DNA from: an uncultured Alphaproteobacteria bacterium
GTDB lineage: Bacteria > Pseudomonadota > Alphaproteobacteria > CAAHEQ01 > UBA3637
DNA: 64,000 nucleotides
NCBI GenBank assembly: GCA_949292205.1
Contig: CASEYR010000003.1
Coordinates: forward strand, 47,003-111,002
Direction of reading: 5' to 3'
Positions 54,852-61,985 of this stretch are shown piece after piece; within the stretch, counting starts at the first letter, position 1, and every line of letters begins with the position of its first letter. The translations under genes and the position numbers were made by a program. The notes below the pieces were generated by a model. It had not been told where the DNA came from and searched no databases. It was given only the letters and a program-made list of their open reading frames with translations.

Positions 54852-54923
54852 GCATTGAATATCGTCGAAACGTAGTAAAACATTTACTCAAAAATCCAAT
54901 TTATCTGATTAAAATCAAATAGA
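54852..54923 (+). pseudogene. Relic of a large serine recombinase
   Basis: Bases 54852-54906 match 62614-62668 inside the intact recombinase gene at about 47 of 55 positions. The reading frame is preserved: IEYRRNVVKHLLKNPIYL versus IEYRREMIKRLLKNPVYL. It then hits TAG where the intact gene has CAC. No start or catalytic domain is nearby. The surrounding gap (54790-54987) holds nothing else. Confidence 0.7.
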
Positions 54924-54987
54924 AAAGGTACTTTTTTATTGATTTTTTTATTTTCCTTTTATATGCTAAAGAGGAAAGGATAAGGAC

Positions 54988-55476
54988 ATGATTATACGTC
55001 GTGCAAAACCAGAAGATGCCAGAGCCATTAAAGAAATCCATGTAGCCGCTTATCAGACCTCATATAGAGGATATATCCCAGATAATATATTGAATGATAT
55101 GGCCGTAACCGAGGAACAAGTACAACGCACAGCCGAATATTTGACAAGAGTGGAAGGTTGGGTTGCAGAGGATAATAACAAAATTCTTGGATTTGCTTAT
55201 GTTGTTTATCCTGAACCAGGAGTGATTGAAATTAGCTTGCTTTATGTGCATCCGGATTATCACAAACAAAAAGTCGGTTCCACACTCCTATCCTGCATAT
55301 GTCAAGAAAAGAAAGAACAAGGGTATAAAAAAATCATTGTTTGGACATTAAAGAATGGTCCGTCTATAGGCTTTTACCAAAAAATGGGACTGATTCAAAT
55401 TGCTGGAGAGCAAAAAATGTGGAAATACAATCTTCCCATTATCTGTTTTGAAAAAGAACTTACAAAACACTTGTAA
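54988..55476 (+). CDS. GNAT family N-acetyltransferase
   Basis: A 162-residue acetyltransferase. The start MIIRRAKPEDARAIKEIHV, the central ISLLYVHPDYHKQKVGSTLL (acetyl-CoA loop QKVGST) and the C-terminal IGFYQKMGL are diagnostic of the fold. Substrate unknown. AAGGA site. It lies between the recombinase relic and the defence-like genes, so it may be cargo. Confidence 0.85.
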   Translation: MIIRRAKPEDARAIKEIHVAAYQTSYRGYIPDNILNDMAVTEEQVQRTAEYLTRVEGWVAEDNNKILGFAYVVYPEPGVIEISLLYVHPDYHKQKVGSTLLSCICQEKKEQGYKKIIVWTLKNGPSIGFYQKMGLIQIAGEQKMWKYNLPIICFEKELTKHL

Positions 55477-55609
55477 GGATATAAAATAAGTCACCTGTAT
55501 TTAATTTGTGGATTTTTAGAAGCCGACGAAACATACTCACCTCATAAAGGAATATAGAATCTTACAAACCCCGCAAACACTGGGCTTTTGAGGCCTCATC
55601 AAGACACAA

Positions 55610-55637
55610 AAAAAGAGGATAGAAACATCCTCTTTTT
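55610..55637 (+). terminator. Intrinsic terminator downstream of the GNAT gene
   Basis: AAAAAGAGGAT/ATCCTCTTTTT stem with an AGAAAC loop. The bases from 55477 to 55609 have no gene. Confidence 0.75.
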
Positions 55638-55646
55638 ATAAATGGT

Positions 55647-55666
55647 GGTGGATAAGCCCCCATTGG
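55647..55666 (+). repeat. Direct repeat, left copy
   Basis: GGTGGATAAGCCCCCATTGG. It differs at one base from the copy at 57113-57132. The pair brackets the two-gene cassette at 55976-57073. Confidence 0.65.
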
Positions 55667-55710
55667 TTTGGGGATATTAAAAAAGTCCGTGAATACAAGG
55701 ATATGCAATA

Positions 55711-55742
55711 GATACAAGGTCAGACCGGATTGACCTTGTATC
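55711..55742. repeat. 12-bp inverted repeat
   Basis: GATACAAGGTCA and its exact complement are separated by GACCGGAT, followed by CCCCC and T residues. It may be a terminator or an operator. The gap from 55743 to 55857 contains only an imperfect 14-bp direct repeat (AATCCT-ATGTTTTA) near 55750 and 55783. Confidence 0.6.
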
Positions 55743-55857
55743 CCCCTTTTAAATCCTTATGTTTTAAGATGCGAACGCATACAATCCTATGTTTTACAAA
55801 GCCTTTCTCCATTTTCCAAATTGGTTTGGTCTCACGTTCGCCAAAATCATAATTTTC

Positions 55858-55886
55858 TTGACTTTTTCTTCGTTTTATGGTATAGT
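55858..55886 (+). promoter_or_regulatory. Strong promoter upstream of the dual-OB/DUF488 cassette
   Basis: TTGACT at 55858-55863 and TATAGT at 55881-55886, spacer 17 bp. Confidence 0.65.
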
Positions 55887-55897
55887 AAGCCTTAGTT

Positions 55898-55956
55898 AAT
55901 CGGGATAATTGTATCCCGATTTTTTTATGCCTGTTTGATATCTCAAACGGGCTTTT
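55898..55956 (+). terminator. Two consecutive intrinsic terminators inside the cassette leader
   Basis: AATCGGGATA/TATCCCGATT plus T-run (55898-55926) is followed by GCCTGTTTGA/TCAAACGGGC plus TTTTCTT (55929-55956). Both lie between the promoter and the gene, implying attenuation or a short RNA. Confidence 0.7.
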
Positions 55957-55975
55957 CTTATGAATGGATACTAAA

Positions 55976-56635
55976 ATGAAACTAAATATAATTATTTCTG
56001 ATTTTACTTATATGAAAGAAAATTACTGTATTGCCGGTTGGAGCCCTGCCGAACAACGTATGCGCAGATTAATGATAGAAGGTGGCCATTGGTCTGAAGA
56101 AGAAGCAAAAAAAGTGGAGGGGCACTCTTGTATTCAAATTGAAACCATCCCTATTCCACCAAATGAAGGACGAGATTATCCCCATAAAACAGAAGATACT
56201 TGGATAACAAACGATATTAAAGTTCTTTATCATTTTAACTCGCCTGCTGAATTAGCATACGAATTAGAAGATAGTCTTTCTCGTAATATCAAATCTATTT
56301 TTAACGGACATTTGAAAGAAAATACTTTTGTTTTACCTAAAATAAAATGTCAATCTCTTGGAGGCATTAAAGTTCCTGCTCAAAATTTAGAATTTTATAA
56401 AGACAACGAAAACAAACTACGCATTCGTATTTTGGATAATGATGGCCAAAAATATGATTTACGTGTCACCTGTCGTTACTTGCGAGATGTTTTAGACAAA
56501 ATGAATGGCCTAAAGAAACTGAATGATGAATTAAAAAGAGTTTCTTTTGCTCATGTTAGAGTGGGACTTGCGAAACCTTATTATAAACAGGAAAATCATT
56601 GCTTTTTAATGTGCAATGGTGTATTCTTGTTTTAA
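55976..56635 (+). CDS. Dual-OB-domain-like protein, partner of DUF488
   Basis: A 219-residue protein. The N-terminal segment MKLNIIISDFTYMKENYCIA and the central PKIKCQSLGGIKVPAQNLEF look like the small 'dual OB-containing' proteins found beside DUF488 genes; this is recalled, not searched. Predicted beta-rich, no catalytic motif. ATG 55976 is preferred to 55964 for spacing from GGAT. The DUF488 gene begins 12 bp later. Confidence 0.6.
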   Translation: MKLNIIISDFTYMKENYCIAGWSPAEQRMRRLMIEGGHWSEEEAKKVEGHSCIQIETIPIPPNEGRDYPHKTEDTWITNDIKVLYHFNSPAELAYELEDSLSRNIKSIFNGHLKENTFVLPKIKCQSLGGIKVPAQNLEFYKDNENKLRIRILDNDGQKYDLRVTCRYLRDVLDKMNGLKKLNDELKRVSFAHVRVGLAKPYYKQENHCFLMCNGVFLF

Positions 56636-56647
56636 AGGAAATACAAA

Positions 56648-57073
56648 ATGAAATTATATACAATCGGATATGCAGGAAAATCGGCCAGAGAGTTTTTTAC
56701 AATTTTAAAAAACTCTGACGTCAAAAAAATTATTGATGTCCGATTGTATCCTTCTACAAAAGATTGTGGATTTGCTCGTTCAAAAGATTTGGCATTTTTC
56801 CTGTGGGTTTTGTGTCGTATTAAGTATGAACACCACAAAGAATTTGCGCCCATCCCCAGCATGTTAAAAGGGTATAAAGAAAGTTTGTTTGGGTGGAATG
56901 ATATAGAAGAACAATATTCAAATCTCTGTCGAGCCAGAAAGTTCACATTAACACCCGATATGGATTGCGCTTGCTTTTTATGTGCCGAACCGACACCTGA
57001 GCGTTGCCATCGCCGGTTATTAGTTGAGTACCTTGCCCGTCAAAATCCTGATGTAGAAATTATACATTTATAA
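56648..57073 (+). CDS. DUF488 family protein
   Basis: A 141-residue protein. The start MKLYTIGYAGKSAREFF, the central DVRLYPSTK, and the C-terminal FLCAEPTPERCHRRLL carry the family's C-x-E...C-H-R-R motif. DUF488 proteins are small cytoplasmic proteins of unknown function, often near mobile or defence genes. AAAGGA site. It pairs with the dual-OB-like gene. Confidence 0.85.
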   Translation: MKLYTIGYAGKSAREFFTILKNSDVKKIIDVRLYPSTKDCGFARSKDLAFFLWVLCRIKYEHHKEFAPIPSMLKGYKESLFGWNDIEEQYSNLCRARKFTLTPDMDCACFLCAEPTPERCHRRLLVEYLARQNPDVEIIHL

Positions 57074-57112
57074 CTCCCTCTTTTGCTCTTACATATGATT
57101 TTATGTAATTTC

Positions 57113-57132
57113 GGTGGATAAGACCCCATTGG
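57113..57132 (+). repeat. Direct repeat, right copy
   Basis: GGTGGATAAGACCCCATTGG, same orientation as the copy at 55647-55666, 1,466 bp away. A small hairpin AGCTCA/TGAGCT lies at 57182-57201. Confidence 0.65.
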
Positions 57133-57216
57133 ATGTAAGATTTTTGAATATCTTTATATTCCCGATACTTATAAAAAGATAAAGCTCAAACTGATCTGAG
57201 CTGGTATCTAGATATT

Positions 57217-59760
57217 TTAACCAGTAATTTCCTTAATTTTACATTTTATACGTTCTTCTTCATTGGCACCAGTAGTTAATAAACGCTCTAACGGCAATCC
57301 TGTTTTTTCAAAAATTGTGTTTTTAATTTGATCTCGTTCAATTTGTTTTGAATTTTGTTTATGATATTTAAAACCGTCAACCTCGATAGCAAGTATAGGT
57401 TTTTTATCCATTTTATTGTATATTAAAAAGTCTACATGTGCATCTGTTTTAATAAATCTGATTTCTTCATCTGTAAATTCATCTGTTATTTTAACAAAAT
57501 CACGCAAAGGAACATGAATAACAAAATCTATCATTGAAACTCCAATATCAGACAAACATTTTTTTATGCAAGCATAGGCTAGATTTTCAGAAATATATAA
57601 TGATACCTTCTTATGTTTTGCTAAAAATTCTTCTCTTTCTTTTGTGTATTGCTTATATAACAAATCAAAAATTGAACGGATTTTACTTTCTGTTACTTCA
57701 AAATTATTATACTTTATATATTTAATTAGGTTTTGAATTTGATCATTTTTATCTGTTTCATTATTTGAGCAAACTAACCAAAATTTTTTGACAGCTCTAG
57801 ATACTGCAACATTAATTAAATTTGGATCATCAATAAATGGTGACACATTATTGTCTACCGTAGAAAATATAATAATATCCTTTTCTCTTCCTTGGAATTT
57901 ATGAATTGTGTCTACCTCTACAGTTTGATCTAGAACATTTTGTAAAGCTGTAACTTGATCTCTATAAGGAGAAATAACACCAATCGAATAATCTTTTTCT
58001 AAAAAAGGTAATACTTCGTGTTTTATAACTTCTATTTGACGTTCATTTATATGTCCACGAGCGTGATTGCCTTTTACTGTTTTTATAACTTTTAACACAT
58101 CAGAATCTTGACTATCTTGAGTCATCGGTAGTAACTCGTCATTATAAAATTGTTTGTTACAATATCCTATAATTTTAGGATGACATCTATAATGTTCTTT
58201 TAATAATACACTTGGCGCTTCCGGATATAAGCTTGTTATAGAGGAAAGTAAACTATTGGAATGAAACCAATATTCTTCACTAATTTTAGGATATTTTTTT
58301 AATAAATTTTCAGAATAATCTTTTACGTCGTTTGTTATAACATTTGGAAGTTGTTTAAGATCACCAACTACAATTATGTTTTTTGCACACGACATCGCTA
58401 TAAAACTTGTTAATAAATCAGCTTGTGATGCCTCGTCTACAATTAAATAATCAAATATAAAACCATTATTACATATATTTTTAAGTGAAAACAATGTACT
58501 TAAAACTATTGGATATTCCTCTACAAATGCAGATGATAGCGAATATGTATCGCTTATAGAAAAATGTTTTCTTTTTTTATTGTGAATTTTCTTAAACAAT
58601 GATTTATTTAATAATTTCAAAGAAAAATCACTTAATCTAGAAATGTTATTTTTTAGTTTTTGTTCTTTAAGAAAATTCTTGATTCTTTTGATTTCTTCTT
58701 CTGTTTCTATAAGTTTATTATTATAGAAACAGTCTTGTATTGTTTTTATATTGTTTCTTAATCCCTTTTTTAATAAAAACAGACATTCCCAATCAAATTT
58801 AACCCAAAATAAAAATTTATCCTTAAATCTTAAGTCACTATCTCCATAATTTAAAAAATATGCCCATAAAGAAAACAATAACTTAGAACTTTTCTTAGTT
58901 AGTTTAGTTTTTAGGTCAATATCAATTTCATTTTTAGATATGTTTTCCTCAAAATGTTTATATTCTGTTGAATATTGAGTATGTTCTGTTTCTAATTTTG
59001 CTAAACGATTTTGTTGTTCCAAAACAGAGTTTATCTTTAATTTTTGTTGTTTTATTTCATCTTTTATTTGTTTGATTGATAATTCAGAACAAGAAAATTC
59101 AGGATATTCTTTTTGAGACAAAACAAAATTTTCTTTATTTTTCTTAGATCCTAAAGCTGCGATTAAAAAATCTAAATTATATTTCTTCAATTTTTCCTGA
59201 ACATTTAATACCGCTGAATTGTTATTTGAAGCTATAACGATAGATTTTTTATTTAAAATTGCATTTGCAATAATATTCAGAATTGTTTGCGTCTTCCCTG
59301 TTCCCGGAGGTCCTTGGATTATACTAATTCTTGATAAAAAAGCATTTTTGACAGCTTCTTGTTGGCTTAAATTAATGCCAAAAGGGAAAATTAAGTTATT
59401 TTCATCTATATTTGTTATACTTAATGGTTTCTTTTCTACATAATAACTTAATACTTCTTCATCTTCTAAAATACATTCAATTTTATTAAAATAATTACTT
59501 AATATAGATGTATCACTATCTTCAATTTTTATAGGAGAATTTAATGATAAGTCTTCAAAATATTGTTTTATACTTTGAGCTTTTTCACTTTTAAGGACAT
59601 TTTTCTTAAATTTAACTCTATCTATACTGTATGTATAAACTTTATTGTTCGAAGCAAACATAAAACGAACATTATCCCTAGAAATATCAAAACGCTTAAT
59701 TTCAGAGGTTTTGTTTTTTTCATCTATAAATATCAACAAATTATCAGGAACAGCGTGCAT
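57217..59760 (-). CDS. Superfamily 1 (Upf1-like) helicase with C-terminal DUF2726-like nuclease domain
   Basis: An 847-residue protein. Walker A GPPGTGKT is at 150-157, Walker B is LIVDEASQADLL, and further helicase motifs are GDLKQLPNV, EHYRCHPKII, VDTIHKFQGREKDIIIFSTV and NVAVSRA. A Lys/Glu coiled-coil insert splits the first RecA domain. The last 130 residues (HVDFLIYN...LAIEVDGFKYH, then RDQIKNTIFEKTGLPLERL) fit DUF2726, a restriction-endonuclease-like fold with Asp and Glu-x-Asp positions. Such fusions occur in phage-defence genes. It probably precedes no other gene in its transcript but lies 34 bp after Fic. Base content is AT-richer than its neighbours. ATG 59760 has AAGGAA. Confidence 0.85.
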   Translation of the reverse strand: MHAVPDNLLIFIDEKNKTSEIKRFDISRDNVRFMFASNNKVYTYSIDRVKFKKNVLKSEKAQSIKQYFEDLSLNSPIKIEDSDTSILSNYFNKIECILEDEEVLSYYVEKKPLSITNIDENNLIFPFGINLSQQEAVKNAFLSRISIIQGPPGTGKTQTILNIIANAILNKKSIVIASNNNSAVLNVQEKLKKYNLDFLIAALGSKKNKENFVLSQKEYPEFSCSELSIKQIKDEIKQQKLKINSVLEQQNRLAKLETEHTQYSTEYKHFEENISKNEIDIDLKTKLTKKSSKLLFSLWAYFLNYGDSDLRFKDKFLFWVKFDWECLFLLKKGLRNNIKTIQDCFYNNKLIETEEEIKRIKNFLKEQKLKNNISRLSDFSLKLLNKSLFKKIHNKKRKHFSISDTYSLSSAFVEEYPIVLSTLFSLKNICNNGFIFDYLIVDEASQADLLTSFIAMSCAKNIIVVGDLKQLPNVITNDVKDYSENLLKKYPKISEEYWFHSNSLLSSITSLYPEAPSVLLKEHYRCHPKIIGYCNKQFYNDELLPMTQDSQDSDVLKVIKTVKGNHARGHINERQIEVIKHEVLPFLEKDYSIGVISPYRDQVTALQNVLDQTVEVDTIHKFQGREKDIIIFSTVDNNVSPFIDDPNLINVAVSRAVKKFWLVCSNNETDKNDQIQNLIKYIKYNNFEVTESKIRSIFDLLYKQYTKEREEFLAKHKKVSLYISENLAYACIKKCLSDIGVSMIDFVIHVPLRDFVKITDEFTDEEIRFIKTDAHVDFLIYNKMDKKPILAIEVDGFKYHKQNSKQIERDQIKNTIFEKTGLPLERLLTTGANEEERIKCKIKEITG

Positions 59761-59794
59761 CAAATACTTCCTTGTATATTCTCTTAATTTGAAT

Positions 59795-60850
59795 CTATTG
59801 CTTTTTCAAAATATAGTATGTTCCTTTGGTTGAACCTTGTTTTTCTAAAATGTCTTTTTTCACAAGATTTTGAACATTCTTTTTGATGGTTTCGTTGTTT
59901 TTATTAAGTTCTTGAGCTATCTCTAATACACTCCAAGATGACTTTTCATCAAATAAAGCAATTATACTTTCTTCTGTTTTATTATATCTTGTTGTGCCAG
60001 ATACTTTGGTAATTTTCTCTTCTAGATGACGTTTTTGTTTTTGTAATGAAGTAATAAAGAATGTTAGCCAAGGTTCATAATTAACCTTATCTGTCCAAAT
60101 TGTTTTTTGAGTTGCTCTTAAAGCCCTATAATAACCTTCTTTATTTGCTTCGATAATTGATTCCATAGATGCATATGGCATATAGTTATATCCGTTTTTA
60201 AGCAATAACATTGTTGTTAATGCTCGTGATAAGCGCCCATTACCATCTGTAAAAGGGTGTATTGATAAAAAGTGAACAACAAATACACCTATTGTGATAA
60301 TAGGATGAAAGTACCCATCATTAAAATTAACATTAATCCAATCAACTAACTCTTGCATCAAACGAGGAGTATCAAATGGAGTAGCTGTTTCAAATATTGT
60401 ACCTATTTCATTACCATCTGCATCAAAAGCAGCAACTCTATTTGAATCTTTCTTATACTCACCTCTATGACGCTCATCTTTTGTTGAGTAACTTAATAAA
60501 ATTTTGTGTAATTGACGAATGTAGTTCTCTGATAAAGGGATATCTTGGTAACTATCAAAGATTGTAGCTAGTAAATCTGCATATCCTGCAACTTCTTGCT
60601 CATCACGTGTTTGAAAAGATTTTTTTGTTATATTGTTAAATACTGTTTCAACATCTATATCGTTTAATTTATTACCCTCTATGCGATTAGATGAACCAAT
60701 AGACTCAATGGTAGCAATTCTTTTCATTGTCTTTAATTGTTCTGGTTCAATTTTTATACCACCGCTATTCCATGAACCCTTAAATGTATCTATTTCAGCT
60801 ATTTTACGAAGAATATCTGGTGTAATCACTATATCACTCATATTAGGCAT
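59795..60850 (-). CDS. Fic family protein with C-terminal winged helix
   Basis: A 351-residue Fic-domain protein. The catalytic motif HPFTDGNGRLSR is at 198-209. The N-terminal inhibitory helix motif is present (S54-x-x-x-E58-G59 in SSNRIEGN), so it is an autoinhibited class II enzyme. The C-terminal 60 residues form a winged helix (SWSVLEIAQELNKNNETIKK). Fic proteins usually transfer AMP to target proteins. It is the first gene of a leftward pair with the helicase. A phased repeat array lies just upstream. ATG 60850 has AAAGGA. Confidence 0.92.
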   Translation of the reverse strand: MPNMSDIVITPDILRKIAEIDTFKGSWNSGGIKIEPEQLKTMKRIATIESIGSSNRIEGNKLNDIDVETVFNNITKKSFQTRDEQEVAGYADLLATIFDSYQDIPLSENYIRQLHKILLSYSTKDERHRGEYKKDSNRVAAFDADGNEIGTIFETATPFDTPRLMQELVDWINVNFNDGYFHPIITIGVFVVHFLSIHPFTDGNGRLSRALTTMLLLKNGYNYMPYASMESIIEANKEGYYRALRATQKTIWTDKVNYEPWLTFFITSLQKQKRHLEEKITKVSGTTRYNKTEESIIALFDEKSSWSVLEIAQELNKNNETIKKNVQNLVKKDILEKQGSTKGTYYILKKQ

Positions 60851-60872
60851 AACTAATCCTTTCAAATTAAAT

Positions 60873-60954
60873 TTACCGGAATATTACCGGAATATTACCG
60901 GATATTTACCTAAATATTACCGAATAATTACCGAAAAAGCAAGTAAAATTTACC
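60873..60954. repeat. 11-bp phased TTACC array upstream of the Fic gene
   Basis: TTACC begins at 60873, 60884, 60895, 60906, 60917 and 60928, exactly 11 bp apart, and again at 60950 (two periods on). The first three repeat as TTACCGGAATA. Sites one turn apart suggest cooperative protein binding, with the Fic winged helix a possible ligand. Confidence 0.8.
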
Positions 60955-60970
60955 GAATATCATGCTTTTT

Positions 60971-61105
60971 GTAAAATCAAGAAATAAAAAATCCTCAAAC
61001 CGAACGAAAAACTCTCAAACTACCGAACGATAAATCGTAAAACCATGAAATGAATTTCTGCAAAATCATTAAATGAAAACTTGCAAAATCATGAAATGAA
61101 AAAAC
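60971..61105. repeat. 23-bp direct repeats
   Basis: Units starting at 61037, 61060 and 61083 (GTAAAACCATGAAATGAA, GCAAAATCATTAAATGAA, GCAAAATCATGAAATGAA) are exactly 23 bp apart. A diverged copy (GTAAAATCAAGAAATAAA) starts at 60971. CTCAAAC...CCGAACGA is also repeated between them. They look like iterons. Confidence 0.65.
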
Positions 61106-61181
61106 ACCGATACTTATTTATCTGTAAATTCAATCACTTATAAAATATTTTGATTTTTTTTATTTTTTGGGGAGATTTCGA

Positions 61182-61343
61182 CCTCTCCGGGATTTTTACC
61201 TTATGCAACAAAAAAATAATTTTTAAGTGAAAGGTAAAATTATGCAAAAAATATTCTTTGAAAAACAAAATGTTATAAAAAATATTAAAAAATGTGGAAC
61301 TCCTTTGGTACTTTTTGCCCCTCTCCGGGCTTTTTACCCCATG
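61182..61343 (+). repeat. Duplicated 24-bp element in the recombinase leader
   Basis: CCTCTCCGGGATTTTTACC at 61182-61200 recurs as CCTCTCCGGGCTTTTTACC at 61320-61338; both continue into ATG (to 61205 and 61343), with 21 of 24 bases equal. Each is followed by an A-rich stretch. A 56-codon ORF between them (61242-61412) is doubtful. No other gene lies in 60851-61436. Confidence 0.6.
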
Positions 61344-61436
61344 TCAGGCAAACAAAAAAAATTGAAAAAAGTGAGTACGATTTTTCGATTTTTTCACTTG
61401 TTCTGTATGTAAGGAACTTTCTGAAAGGATAAAACC

Positions 61437-61598
61437 ATGAATGAAATCATAGAACTGTTAAAAACAGCGGTGGCCGAAATCTTAAACGAAACAGAGCCCA
61501 AAGATTTATCGAAAAATCAGCAGATTAGACTTGATAAAAAAGAAAATCCAAGCATTCATTGTCAAACAAAAGGAGGCACAAATGGCCAGAAATATTAA
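61437..61598 (+). CDS. Small protein upstream of the DUF2924 gene
   Basis: A 53-residue ORF, MNEIIELLKTAVAEILNETE followed by a Lys/Gln-rich tail. It has an AAGGA site seven bases upstream of the ATG. Its last 17 bases overlap the DUF2924 gene. The helical acidic start resembles small proteins found ahead of alphaproteobacterial recombinases; I cannot name it. Confidence 0.5.
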   Translation: MNEIIELLKTAVAEILNETEPKDLSKNQQIRLDKKENPSIHCQTKGGTNGQKY

Positions 61599-61983
61599 TT
61601 TAGATATTCCTTTGGAAGACATACCACAATTAGACTTTGATGAGTTATATAAACTCTATATTGAGCTTTTCTCTCTTCCGACAAAGGCCACTCGCAAATC
61701 CTTTTTTATCTGGCGTGTCACAAACAGATTGCAAGAACTGCGCTTTGGCGGATTAGACAGTGTAACCAAACACCTGCTTGAAACAATGGATGATGAACCC
61801 GATAATGCAACGTATTTGCCCGTTGGCACAGAGCTTATCAAACGGTTCAAGGGTGAGGTTTATCGTCTGCGTGTGTTGAAAGATGGTTTTGAGTTTGATG
61901 GTCAGGTTTATAAATCTCTATCGGCTATCGCTTTGGAAATAACCGGTCGGAAAATCTCCGGCAAAGAATTTTTTGGAGTGTAG
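61582..61983 (+). CDS. DUF2924 family protein
   Basis: A 133-residue basic protein. RLQELRFGGL and the C-terminal FKGEVYRLRVLKDGFEFDGQ then YKSLSAIALEITGRKISGKEFF fit the DUF2924 family, which is commonly encoded directly before large serine recombinases in alphaproteobacterial prophages. The AGGAGG site selects ATG 61582. It is two bases before the recombinase gene. Confidence 0.8.
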   Translation: MARNINLDIPLEDIPQLDFDELYKLYIELFSLPTKATRKSFFIWRVTNRLQELRFGGLDSVTKHLLETMDDEPDNATYLPVGTELIKRFKGEVYRLRVLKDGFEFDGQVYKSLSAIALEITGRKISGKEFFGV

Positions 61984-61985
61984 CC

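Noticed and set aside
60873..61105. CRISPR array
   Set aside because: The repeat units are 11 or 23 bp and contiguous, with no unique spacers of 25-40 bp and no cas genes.
61242..61412. 56-codon ORF between the duplicated leader elements
   Set aside because: AT-rich, overlaps the second repeat element, weak ribosome site, and no protein-like pattern.
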